Of a stretch of 64,000 nt of DNA, positions 53,472 to 61,524 are shown one piece after another. The notes under the pieces were generated by a model. It searched no databases, had not been told where the DNA came from, and saw only the letters and a list, made by a program, of their open reading frames with translations. The stretch is taken from contig CAKRES010000005.1 in NCBI GenBank assembly GCA_934317845.1, forward strand, positions 100,008-164,007, written 5' to 3'. The translations under genes and the position numbers were made by a program. Position 1 is the stretch's first letter. Every line of letters begins with the position of its first letter. The DNA comes from an uncultured Lachnospiraceae bacterium. Its GTDB lineage: Bacteria > Bacillota > Clostridia > Lachnospirales > Lachnospiraceae.

Positions 53472-54938
53472 ATGTTAAACGCTTGGCAGCAACCAAAACG
53501 TCCGGATTCCAGCACATTAGATCAGCGTCTAATGTGTGCCAAATCCGAATTATCCGCACTGCAGATCAAAGTAAAGGAAAGTAAGATCCCGGTTATCGTC
53601 CTGTTGGACGGCTGGGGAGCCGCAGGAAAAGGCAGCGTGTTAGGAAAGGTCATCAAAAATCTGGATCCACGTTTTTTCAAAGTGGAAACCATCGATCAGC
53701 CTTCCGCCGAAGAAAAAAGAAAACCATTTTTATACCGTTACTTCAAACGTATTCCGGAAGAAGGACGCTTTACCTTTTTTGATGGCGGGTGGATGGACGA
53801 TATCGTCACCGCCTCCGCACACAAAAAGTTCACTGACACCGACTATCAGAACCGGATTGTAAGCATCAAACGCTTTGAACGGACGCTGCACGACAACGGA
53901 TATCTTGTATTAAAATTCTTTTTCCACATCACAAAAGAGGAGCAGAAGGAACGGCTTGGCAAGCTTCTTAAAAGCAAAGACACCAAATGGCGGGTATCCA
54001 AAGAGGACTGTTGGCAGAACAAGCATTACGAAGACTATTTTACCGCCTATGACCATTACTTGAATGATACCGATCAGTCCTATGCGCCATGGTATATCAT
54101 TGACAGTACCAACAAAAAATGGGCACAACTGCAATTGATCGAAACAATCAACCAGGGAATCCGTACCGCCATGGCAAACCGGAATACCGCAGTGCCTATT
54201 TTACAAAATGTTTTTCCGTTAGAAAATGTAACTCCATTGGCAGATATTGATCTTGCAAAAGAGCTTTCCGAGGAAGAATACCGACTGGAATTGGAAAAAT
54301 ACCAAAAGGAACTGAAAGATCTGCAAAACCGCTTATACCTCAAAAAGATTCCGGTTATCATCGCTTACGAAGGCTGGGATGCTGCCGGAAAAGGCGGCAA
54401 TATCAAACGAATTGCCAGTGCCCTGGATCCACGTGGCTACGAAGTGCAGCCAATCGCCAGTCCGGAGCCACACGAAAAAGCCCGACATTTTCTCTGGAGG
54501 TTCTGGACACGTCTTCCGAAAACCGGACACATCACAATCTTTGACCGCACCTGGTACGGTCGTGTCATGGTAGAACGCTTAGAAGGGTTTTGCACAGAAA
54601 ATGACTGGAAACGTGCTTATAACGAAATCAATGAATTTGAAAAGGAGCTCATCGATTGGGGGGCTATCGTCATAAAATTCTGGGTGCAAATTGACAAAGA
54701 TACCCAGCTTGCCCGTTTTACCGAACGGCAAAACACACCGGAAAAGCAATGGAAGATCACCGACGAGGACTGGCGGAACCGGGAAAAATTGGACGAATAT
54801 GAAACCGCCGTAAATGAAATGATTGAAAAAACCAGCACCACTTATGCCCCATGGCATATCTTGGAATCCAACGATAAAAAATATGCCCGTATCAAGGCTT
54901 TAAAAATCGTCATTAAGGAACTTAAAAAACGGCTTTAA
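53472..54938 (+). CDS. Two-domain PPK2 polyphosphate kinase (polyphosphate:AMP phosphotransferase)
   Basis: Cytoplasmic enzyme of 488 residues that uses polyphosphate to phosphorylate nucleotides. Two PPK2 domains are fused: residues about 10-235 with Walker A GWGAAGKGSV, and about 255-488 with Walker A GWDAAGKGGNIKRI. In the two-domain class only the C-terminal half is usually active; here the second domain keeps the typical DRTWYGRVMVERLEGF lid, whereas the first has a diverged FFDGGWMDDIV. That fits an AMP-phosphorylating class II enzyme. ATG 53472 was chosen over GTG 53463. Confidence 0.9.
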   Translation: MLNAWQQPKRPDSSTLDQRLMCAKSELSALQIKVKESKIPVIVLLDGWGAAGKGSVLGKVIKNLDPRFFKVETIDQPSAEEKRKPFLYRYFKRIPEEGRFTFFDGGWMDDIVTASAHKKFTDTDYQNRIVSIKRFERTLHDNGYLVLKFFFHITKEEQKERLGKLLKSKDTKWRVSKEDCWQNKHYEDYFTAYDHYLNDTDQSYAPWYIIDSTNKKWAQLQLIETINQGIRTAMANRNTAVPILQNVFPLENVTPLADIDLAKELSEEEYRLELEKYQKELKDLQNRLYLKKIPVIIAYEGWDAAGKGGNIKRIASALDPRGYEVQPIASPEPHEKARHFLWRFWTRLPKTGHITIFDRTWYGRVMVERLEGFCTENDWKRAYNEINEFEKELIDWGAIVIKFWVQIDKDTQLARFTERQNTPEKQWKITDEDWRNREKLDEYETAVNEMIEKTSTTYAPWHILESNDKKYARIKALKIVIKELKKRL

Positions 54939-54945
54939 GCATGAC

Positions 54946-54976
54946 AGGGGAGGACTTTTCGAGCCTCCCCTTTTTC
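54946..54976 (+). terminator. Terminator after the PPK2 gene
   Basis: GGGGAGG-acttttcgag-CCTCCCC followed by TTTTT, 8 bases past the stop codon. Confidence 0.9.
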
Positions 54977-55048
54977 CAGGCAGATGAAAATCAGTTATTA
55001 TCATGGAAGGTATATCGGAAAACTTCTAGTGTCATAAAAATGCCAGAT

Positions 55049-55087
55049 AAAAAAACAGCAGTAGTGCTTTTTCAAACACCACTGCTT
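55049..55087 (-). terminator. Terminator of the second sigma operon
   Basis: Minus-strand arms AGCAGTGGTG and CACTACTGCT (one mismatch) followed by GTTTTTTT, just past the stop at 55094. Confidence 0.85.
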
Positions 55088-55093
55088 GTCTGT

Positions 55094-56080
55094 TTACAAT
55101 CTTTCAAACGTCACAAAAATGCCCTTTGCACCCTTTGACGATTTCATTTTATTTTTGACCTTTCCACATACACCCTGGCTTCCTGCTGCCTCATATGTCA
55201 TAACCTTGTGCTGCACAGCAACCTTTGCCGTTTCGCTTTTACGCTTCACACTGTCCTGGTACTTGATCCTGCAGGTAATCTGCGGCTTTTCCATGACTTC
55301 ATTTTTTGCTGCTGCCTCTGCTGCAAGCTCCTTCTCCGTCACTCCACAGTCACTCTCCCACAACCGTTTATAAAGATCTCCAGATAAAGTTTTCCCGTCA
55401 CATAGATATACCATGACATCCTTTCTATTCTGATCCTTGGCGGAAATGGTATACGATTTATAATATTTTTCCTCCATATTTTCTAATCCTTCCGGTAAAA
55501 AGTCAACTCCCACCGAGTCACTGACCTGTGCCGGGGCATCACATTCCTCTCCATCTATTACATAAGGATCATTTTGGGGCTGCAAAATACAGAAACAGCC
55601 CTTATCTACAGAATAGGTAATCTTGTCTATATCCTCTCCCTCACATACCAAAGGCATGGTAACACAATAGCTGACCTTGTTATTTTCGGGCGACCCACTC
55701 CATGATTCACTTTGTGAATCGGAATCCCCCATGTAAACAACCGCTTCCGACTTACCCTTTTTCAGTTCCTTTTCCTTGATCTCAGCAGCTTTTACCTTCA
55801 TCACAAAACCATTTCCTGCACTCTGCTCCACCGTCCCGCCTGTAGATGCGCCTGTTTTTTTGGACAACTGTGTCTTCGATACGATCTGCTCCGGCAGATT
55901 ACCAAAACCAATGCCCACTGCTAGAACAGCACATGCCGCCAACACGGCTGCCGGTCTTGCAAAACGTTTTTTATTCCTCATAACACGTTCCTCCTGTTCA
56001 AATTTTATCTTAATCTCATTATCATTTACCTCCGGAGAAAGAGCCTGTTTTAAGATTCGATCTAGTTTTTTATCATCCAT
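55094..56080 (-). CDS. Membrane-anchored protein, probable regulator of the adjacent sigma factor
   Basis: The 328-residue product has an N-terminal cytoplasmic helix region (MDDKKLDRILKQALSPEVND), one membrane segment (about residues 41-59, AVLAACAVLAVGIGF) and a long extracytoplasmic domain of unknown fold. It follows the sigma gene by 16 bp. The arrangement argues for an anti-sigma role, but no known anti-sigma zinc motif is present. ATG 56080 with GGGAGG was chosen over an upstream in-frame start. Confidence 0.55.
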   Translation of the reverse strand: MDDKKLDRILKQALSPEVNDNEIKIKFEQEERVMRNKKRFARPAAVLAACAVLAVGIGFGNLPEQIVSKTQLSKKTGASTGGTVEQSAGNGFVMKVKAAEIKEKELKKGKSEAVVYMGDSDSQSESWSGSPENNKVSYCVTMPLVCEGEDIDKITYSVDKGCFCILQPQNDPYVIDGEECDAPAQVSDSVGVDFLPEGLENMEEKYYKSYTISAKDQNRKDVMVYLCDGKTLSGDLYKRLWESDCGVTEKELAAEAAAKNEVMEKPQITCRIKYQDSVKRKSETAKVAVQHKVMTYEAAGSQGVCGKVKNKMKSSKGAKGIFVTFERL

Positions 56081-56096
56081 AGAAATCCTCCCTTTC

Positions 56097-56654
56097 CTAA
56101 CAACCCTCATCCTCCGGGTCATCAGTTACAAAAACAGCTAGTTTCGTTTTCAGGATACTTTTTGCTTTTCGCATCCGGCTTTTCACGGTGCTTTCCGGAA
56201 TATGCAGACATTCTGCGATTTCCTTAAACTTGAGTCCGGCAGAATAATAAAGATACACGACCAAACGATATTTTAACGGCAGCTCCTGCACCTGTTTTTT
56301 CACAGTTTCTGTCAGCTCTTTCTGCAATAATTTCTGCTCCGGTCCCCTTGATTCCTCCTCCGGTATGCGGATTCCACCATTTTCCAAATGCTTTTCGTAG
56401 CTTTCAAATGCAGCAATCCGGTGTCTCCATGCAAATTTTCTCCTTTTATTTTTCCATATAAGGATGGAAACGGATAACGCATAACTTTTTAAAGATTCTT
56501 CCATATTTAATTTTTCCGCCTGCTTCCACAGAGTCAGCATGGTATCTTGATAAAGATCATCCCCCTCTTCCCATCCTCCTGCATTCATGCGGCAGAAACG
56601 AAGAATATCTTTTCCATTGTCTGACACAAATCTTTCAAATTCCTGTCTTGTCAC
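56097..56654 (-). CDS. RNA polymerase sigma factor, ECF type
   Basis: Alternative sigma factor of 185 residues. Region 2 includes GDDLYQDTMLTLWKQAEKLN and KSYALSVSILIWKNKRRK. Region 4 includes LPLKYRLVVYLYYSAGLKFKE-IAECLHIPESTVKSRMRKAK. It starts with GTG at 56654 behind GGAAAGAGAG. It is paired with the downstream membrane protein. Confidence 0.92.
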   Translation of the reverse strand: MTRQEFERFVSDNGKDILRFCRMNAGGWEEGDDLYQDTMLTLWKQAEKLNMEESLKSYALSVSILIWKNKRRKFAWRHRIAAFESYEKHLENGGIRIPEEESRGPEQKLLQKELTETVKKQVQELPLKYRLVVYLYYSAGLKFKEIAECLHIPESTVKSRMRKAKSILKTKLAVFVTDDPEDEGC

Positions 56655-56747
56655 GTTCTCTCTTTCCTTTCCTCTTCCCTTGACGTCTCGGTTCGAATCC
56701 TTACACTTTTATATTGTAATGATCCGAAAAAAAGTTTTAAATGATCA

Positions 56748-56788
56748 TAATAAATAAGCGGCATCAGGAAATGTTATCCCAATGCCGC
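56748..56788 (-). terminator. Terminator after the Spx/ArsC-type gene
   Basis: Minus-strand arms GCGGCAT and ATGCCGC followed by TTATTTATTA. It separates the ArsC-like gene from the sigma operon. Confidence 0.75.
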
Positions 56789-56823
56789 GCTGTCATAGTA
56801 TTTAATGCAGAGAAATTGAACTG

Positions 56824-57174
56824 TTAGTCCAAAAGCTTTTCCCACTCTGCTTCTTTAAATCCCACCAATACCTTATCTCCACTTATGACCATTGGACGTT
56901 TTACCAGCATCCCATTCGTGGCAAGCAGCTTCAACTGTTCTTCCTCGCTCATTGTCGGCAGCTTATCCTTTAGTTTCATTTCTTTATAAACAAGTCCACT
57001 GGTATTAAAAAACTTCTTAAGAGGAAGCCCACTTCGCTTATACCACATCTGTAATTCATCATAGTTCGGTTTTTCCTCTACAATATGACGCTCTGTGAAT
57101 TCTATATTGTGCTCCTCCAGCCATTTCTTAGCCTTCTGGCATGTGGAACATCTTGGATAACATAAAAATAACAT
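56824..57174 (-). CDS. ArsC/Spx-family thioredoxin-fold protein
   Basis: Small redox or regulatory protein of 116 residues. The active-site CXXC is Cys9-Ser-Thr-Cys12 (YPRCSTCQKAKKWLEEHNI). The family motif KRPMVISGDKVLVGF is present, and FFNTSGLVYKE fits the arsenate-reductase-like group. It may act as a glutaredoxin-type reductase or as an Spx/MgsR-like regulator. No ars genes are adjacent. It is monocistronic and the last core-type gene before the AT-rich island. Confidence 0.88.
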   Translation of the reverse strand: MLFLCYPRCSTCQKAKKWLEEHNIEFTERHIVEEKPNYDELQMWYKRSGLPLKKFFNTSGLVYKEMKLKDKLPTMSEEEQLKLLATNGMLVKRPMVISGDKVLVGFKEAEWEKLLD

Positions 57175-57511
57175 TTTTGAACCTCTCGTTTAACTTAAAT
57201 TGATCTTCGATTCACCATCTGCGTACTATCATATCACAATGAACTGTACAAATCTATCCCAATATCAATATTGTACTATTGCTACTTTAAAAGCATAAAA
57301 GCGAGGTTACATCCTCGCTTTTATAATGTAATAATTAAATTATAGCGGTATAACACTTGGCTACTATTCAAACTCGCAAATAAAATTCCATCACTATACT
57401 TTTTAGTATTGGTATTATGGTTCTATTTGGTTTTATATGTGTTCAACTGTCCTAAATCTATAGGCTGTACTGAACGGTGTTATCAAATTGTTATCTTGAT
57501 TGTGTTATCAA
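57175..57511. other. Junction between core-type genes and the AT-rich island
   Basis: A 337-bp stretch without a credible gene. It holds the terminator hairpin at 57297-57322. From there to 57511 the base composition becomes AT-rich with no recognisable promoter, repeat or attachment site. No direct repeat of the far flank (63.6-64.0 kb) was found by eye. Confidence 0.5.
57297..57322. terminator. Terminator at the left border of the island
   Basis: AAAAGCGAGG-ttacat-CCTCGCTTTT, a perfect stem with T-tails on both strands. It would end the minus-strand HTH transcript and block transcription entering from either side. Confidence 0.85.
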
Positions 57512-57847
57512 TCATTTTTTCCTTAAAACGTTTGAAACAGTTGCTTGCGATACATCTAACATTGCAGCAATCTGTTCTTGGGTAATTTTATTTTTCGTTA
57601 AATCTTTAATAACTGCATTTCGTTGTGCAATCGAATTTATTTCTGGTATTTTTAAGACCTGCCCAATCTCCACTCCAGTAGCAGTTACTGTTTTTATTAA
57701 CGTAGTTCCATTATCAAGCACAGCTCTTGCAATTTTAGATCCATTCTTTTTATTTGTTTTAAAAGCTAAAGAAACAACATTCGAAGCTGTCTGACCAAAT
57801 TTCTGTAAATCAGAAGTTTTAAAAACTGTCATCAAATTCAAAGACAT
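57512..57847 (-). CDS. Helix-turn-helix regulator, probably self-repressing
   Basis: A 111-residue DNA-binding protein. The N-terminal 70 residues are not recognised. The C-terminus holds a clear helix-turn-helix, ITQEQIAAMLDVSQATVSNV, ending LRKK. Its GGAGG site and ATG lie directly behind a promoter that is flanked by a perfect 13-bp inverted repeat, a strong sign of autoregulation. It has its own promoter and is not in the restriction operon, although it follows it on the same strand. The base composition is like the island. Confidence 0.7.
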   Translation of the reverse strand: MSLNLMTVFKTSDLQKFGQTASNVVSLAFKTNKKNGSKIARAVLDNGTTLIKTVTATGVEIGQVLKIPEINSIAQRNAVIKDLTKNKITQEQIAAMLDVSQATVSNVLRKK

Positions 57848-57858
57848 ATTGCACCTCC

Positions 57859-57906
57859 AAATTATTATTTTAATATAAATATAATATCAAAATAATAATT
57901 TGTCAA
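57859..57906 (-). promoter_or_regulatory. Promoter with paired operator arms for the HTH gene
   Basis: Minus strand TTGACA (57901-57906) and TATATT (57878-57883) with a 17-bp spacer. The arms AAATTATTATTTT (57859-57871) and AAAATAATAATTT (57889-57901) are perfect inverted repeats 17 bp apart. One lies between -35 and -10, the other at the transcription start. Confidence 0.75.
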
Positions 57907-57933
57907 TATTTTTATATATAGCCAAATAATAAA

Positions 57934-59070
57934 TCATCGTTCTTCTACATAATTTACAATTTTATCATACAAGCCTGCCTGTATATCATCTGTATTTTTT
58001 TTATCGCACAAAAAATCTTTTAATACATTATATCTAATCATTCTATTTGTGTGCTTATTCAATCCCTCTGATGAAGCCAACTTATATTTTTTTAACATAT
58101 CATAGATATTCTTCTCTTCATCTGATAGTTTTCCATCCATATCCATATCATTGTCAAAAACCGAATATAATTTTACGAAATTTTTCAATTTTTCTACATG
58201 CACATCTGTAACATTCTCATCTTCTCTTTGCAAATAAAAAATAACAGAAAAAACTGTATAAAGCTGTGCTTTTCTTTTTACAAATTTTAAAATTTCATCA
58301 TCCTCAATGAATTTTCTCAATTCAATAATTGCATCGCAAATATGCTGTTTATCATTTTCAGCATCTGTATAACCGGTTTGTAAGTCTTCGTATGCCTGAT
58401 TTAAGGGTTTTTGATCCGTTTGATCAATAATGCCCTGACGATATAACAGAATTAATGTTCCACAAAATTCTACATCTTTCATTCTTTTTATATCAGTATT
58501 ATTAAACAAATGCTTTTCTTCCCAAATTTCATTTTCCGATAAATCTCTCGCCAGTGCAGCAAAGTCACCGGAAATACTATTACGCTTTTCTTGATCATTT
58601 AAATTGAAGTCTGTTAAATTTAGCCTTCTAAACACCTGTACAATTTCCTCTTTAGTTGATTCCTGACTTATTTCAATAATCATTAACCTATAATTCCAAA
58701 ATGCTGTTTTAACCTCTGGATCTAAATCTTTAAAAAATTTATTACCATATTTTTCCTTAATTTCTTCATCTAATAAATACTGTGATTTTAATTTGTAGTC
58801 ATTATCTATAAAAGAAGAAATAGCCTTAATTCTTTGTTGTCCATCTACAATATGTGTCACCGACTCTCCTGTTTCTGGATCTGTCTCTGCTTTCCAAAAA
58901 AATACTTCTGGAATTACCAACTTAAGCAGAATAGTTTCTATTAGTCTTATCTTGTCTTTCTCTCCCCATACCGATCTTCTCTGATATGATTCATCTACAA
59001 TTAAACTTCCGCTTGAAAACATTGTATTAATTTCTTTTATACTTTTATGATTGTCAGAAAAAGAAAACAT
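57934..59070 (-). CDS. DUF262 domain protein without nuclease tail
   Basis: A 378-residue protein. The N-terminal DUF262 domain (about 10-200), as in GmrS/GmrD, SspE and related anti-phage proteins, has the QRRSVWGEKDKIRLIETIL start and the nucleotide-handling motif DGQQR (76-80). The second half is helical and charged. The HNH (DUF1524) nuclease domain of GmrSD is absent, so on its own it is not expected to cut DNA. ATG 59070 follows TTGGAGGG and starts one base after the stop of the nucleotidyltransferase gene. It is the last gene of the restriction operon. Confidence 0.82.
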   Translation of the reverse strand: MFSFSDNHKSIKEINTMFSSGSLIVDESYQRRSVWGEKDKIRLIETILLKLVIPEVFFWKAETDPETGESVTHIVDGQQRIKAISSFIDNDYKLKSQYLLDEEIKEKYGNKFFKDLDPEVKTAFWNYRLMIIEISQESTKEEIVQVFRRLNLTDFNLNDQEKRNSISGDFAALARDLSENEIWEEKHLFNNTDIKRMKDVEFCGTLILLYRQGIIDQTDQKPLNQAYEDLQTGYTDAENDKQHICDAIIELRKFIEDDEILKFVKRKAQLYTVFSVIFYLQREDENVTDVHVEKLKNFVKLYSVFDNDMDMDGKLSDEEKNIYDMLKKYKLASSEGLNKHTNRMIRYNVLKDFLCDKKNTDDIQAGLYDKIVNYVEER

Positions 59071-59071
59071 T

Positions 59072-59683
59072 TTAACCCTCCAAATTTTTTTTCGTCTTTT
59101 CAATTCCTATAATTTGATACTCTTCCAAATCCTCCCACGATCTATAAATCCTATATGTAATTGGATGCACAATCATTAGTTCATCTTGTAACAATTTGTT
59201 AATAGGAGCTACAACAGAAAGCCATTCTGTTCTAATTGGTGGTATTTCCATTAGAACTTTATCATTAATATATCCACGGAATATGGAAGCTGTTAATTGT
59301 TGGTAAAATCTTTTGTATTGTATCTTTTCCGTTTGTCTCATTTTGTTCCAATAATATTGGTATAAACTTTCTGAAATAATGGCAATGTCTATATCTGAAG
59401 ACTTTTGTGTATCATCTCCATCATGGAATGGTGTTAAAATTTTATTGGGTGATAGACTAAAACCTGTTTTAGCACTTCCTACAAGTTGCAAACTATGAAA
59501 GCTAATGTGAAAATGCTCGGAAACGATTTCCTTAAATCTATCTAATACATCTATCACTTCATCGCCGGGCACCTCTAAGTAATCCGAGAAGTACCAATAT
59601 TTTGATTTCACAATATATTTAATATAGAAATCACGTGTATCTAATGATAACAAATCCGCTTTTATCATTTCCGCATCTATCAT
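59072..59683 (-). CDS. Pol-beta-fold nucleotidyltransferase-like protein
   Basis: A 203-residue protein of unrecognised family. It has the core of a Pol-beta-type nucleotidyltransferase: VGSAKTG (68-74, the GS helix turn) and SDIDIAI with Asp97 and Asp99 as the metal-binding DXD. A long insertion lies between them. The third carboxylate could be Glu in VLMEIPPIRTEW. ATG 59683 with AAGGTGGG was chosen; the open frame upstream overlaps the methyltransferase. It lies between the second methyltransferase and DUF262 genes with coupled spacing. Its product, nucleotide or RNA/protein modification, is unknown. Confidence 0.65.
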   Translation of the reverse strand: MIDAEMIKADLLSLDTRDFYIKYIVKSKYWYFSDYLEVPGDEVIDVLDRFKEIVSEHFHISFHSLQLVGSAKTGFSLSPNKILTPFHDGDDTQKSSDIDIAIISESLYQYYWNKMRQTEKIQYKRFYQQLTASIFRGYINDKVLMEIPPIRTEWLSVVAPINKLLQDELMIVHPITYRIYRSWEDLEEYQIIGIEKTKKNLEG

Positions 59684-59696
59684 TTTTATTCCCACC

Positions 59697-60782
59697 TTAA
59701 TCCATATGTTCTTCAATCCATCCCTGCAATTCCATGGCAATTCCATTTGCCAATAAATAAGGGACTCCATTTCCAACCATTTTAAATTTTGCTGATAAAG
59801 ACAGCGTTGGTAATACTTCAAACCAAACTGGCAATGATTGTATTGACAATGCTTCTGCTATGCTTATCCTTCTTGGTTGATATGGGTGTAAATGTACTTC
59901 ATTATTGCCATATGCTGCAGTTGGAGAATATCTCCATCTATGTAATCGCTTAAATGATTTTTTAGAAGTATCTCCCTCGGCTATACTAACAAATTTATTA
60001 TTTGCAACCGTGTTAAAATAATCCCTTGAATTCGCATGGTTTTCTACATTATTCTGCCTAAACCAATATTCTACTGTCAATTCTGTAATTATATCTTGTG
60101 GCTCATTTCTCACGATTCCAATTTGAAATGGCTCAACGGTTGGCCAATTGCACATCTTTATCCGATCCATCTCATATGTTTTGTTAGTTCCAATTGTGTA
60201 TCTGAGATTCTTTCCGAATCTTCTCCGGTTAAATCCCACTAATATTAATCTGTCTCTGAACTGTGGTACCCCGTATTCCAAAGCATTTTCTATTGAATCA
60301 AATAATGAATATCCAGCTCGATACAGCCTCTTTTTCATCTGTTCATAAAATATTTTATGCTTTTTTGTCTGATATAAACCTTTTACGTTTTCTAGCACAA
60401 AAAAATCCGGTTGACGTTTAACAATTAGTTTCACATACTTTTCTGTTAATTTACCATTTTCCCCTGTACTTCCCGCATTTTTACCCGCAGTTGAAAAATC
60501 TGGACATGGAGGGCCACCAATAAACCCTATAATCCTATCTTTATTTCTTACATCATAATCTGGAAAACGTTGATTCCAAACCCTATCATCCAAGAATTCT
60601 TCTATACTGCCTTCATAATATCCATATTGGGGACGGTGTGGTCTATTTCTTCTAGCATACTGATATGCTTGTATAAAACTATGGTTATATTCATTAACAA
60701 ACGCTATATCAAACCCAGCTTCCTCGAATCCCAAATCCATAAATCCAAGTCCAGAGAAGAAAGAAAAAACCTCAATCGCCAT
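59697..60782 (-). CDS. DNA (cytosine-5) methyltransferase, diverged (M2)
   Basis: C5-cytosine methyltransferase, 361 residues. Motif I is FSFFSGLGFMDLG, motif IV has the catalytic Cys93 in GGPPCPDFSTAGK, motif VI is ENVKG (131-135), motif VIII is QFRDRLILVG and motif X is GNGVPYLLANGIA. Motif IV reads PCPD instead of the usual PCQP, and the region between IV and VI differs from M1, so it recognises another sequence or strand. It starts one base after the endonuclease stop (TGAAATG). Confidence 0.9.
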   Translation of the reverse strand: MAIEVFSFFSGLGFMDLGFEEAGFDIAFVNEYNHSFIQAYQYARRNRPHRPQYGYYEGSIEEFLDDRVWNQRFPDYDVRNKDRIIGFIGGPPCPDFSTAGKNAGSTGENGKLTEKYVKLIVKRQPDFFVLENVKGLYQTKKHKIFYEQMKKRLYRAGYSLFDSIENALEYGVPQFRDRLILVGFNRRRFGKNLRYTIGTNKTYEMDRIKMCNWPTVEPFQIGIVRNEPQDIITELTVEYWFRQNNVENHANSRDYFNTVANNKFVSIAEGDTSKKSFKRLHRWRYSPTAAYGNNEVHLHPYQPRRISIAEALSIQSLPVWFEVLPTLSLSAKFKMVGNGVPYLLANGIAMELQGWIEEHMD

Positions 60783-60783
60783 T

Positions 60784-61524
60784 TCAATCTCCTGAATTAA
60801 ATTCTACCAGCTTTTCCCAGTCAATACTTCCATCTTCTCTGCAGAAGCTATTGGAAAATTCTCTAACCAGTCTATTGGCTGCTCTGTTATAACTTTCTTT
60901 ATAATCAGCCACATATTTCTCCGGCATAGTTCCCATGTATCCGATAATCTTTATGTAAAAGTCCTCGTCTCCCGTTAATTCTGCCCAGAATCGTTTTCCA
61001 GCCAATTCCTGATACATTTTGGGCTTTCCTCTACCAGATTCTTTCTTTTTCCCATAACAATAACCGATATACGCTTCATATCTTGCCTTTGCTTGCTGTG
61101 CCAACTTAGAAGCAGCTGTAAAATTCTGTTCCTGTCGTTTTTTACTGTCTGCATTAAATACGGACGGCCCACTTTTAACAGCTATTGCAGAGATTGTATT
61201 TGTTTCATTGTTCTGGATCATAATATCAATACCTTCTGCCAGGGCTTTATTTCCACCACTTGCAGCAATAGCAATCGGTTCAAAAAAGCAATTACCAAAA
61301 ATAGTTTCTTCACTAGAACTTACAAATGCTGTAAGCACCGAATCTACGATTTCAGTCGCACTCTGCATAGCCTTTGCACGGTATAAATACGGGTTTTTAC
61401 GTTTCATTACCTTCTGTATGTTTAATCCGTCTATCTTTTCAATTAGCGTTCCATAAAATGTTTCCAAGGCAGAAGCAATTGCCTGAATTACAGCCTGTTC
61501 ATCATATGAATTATTTAACGGCAT
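60784..61524 (-). CDS. Probable type II restriction endonuclease, PmeII-like
   Basis: A 246-residue protein lying between two cytosine methyltransferases. NPYLYRAK (44-51) and AEGIDIMI-x15-KSGPSVFN (Asp100, Lys117) resemble the core of PD-(D/E)XK restriction enzymes with the KSGP signature, such as the PmeII family. The middle acidic residue of the motif is not obvious (AVK). It overlaps the M1 gene by 14 bp. It could be inactive; the recognition site cannot be read from the sequence. Confidence 0.7.
   Translation of the reverse strand: MPLNNSYDEQAVIQAIASALETFYGTLIEKIDGLNIQKVMKRKNPYLYRAKAMQSATEIVDSVLTAFVSSSEETIFGNCFFEPIAIAASGGNKALAEGIDIMIQNNETNTISAIAVKSGPSVFNADSKKRQEQNFTAASKLAQQAKARYEAYIGYCYGKKKESGRGKPKMYQELAGKRFWAELTGDEDFYIKIIGYMGTMPEKYVADYKESYNRAANRLVREFSNSFCREDGSIDWEKLVEFNSGD

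Noticed and set aside
57175..57511. Attachment site or integrase-type border of the island
   Set aside because: No integrase, no tRNA and no direct repeat shared with the right flank was found.
57934..59070. Complete GmrSD-type restriction enzyme
   Set aside because: DUF262 is present, but the HNH (DUF1524) nuclease half is missing both in the protein and in adjacent genes.
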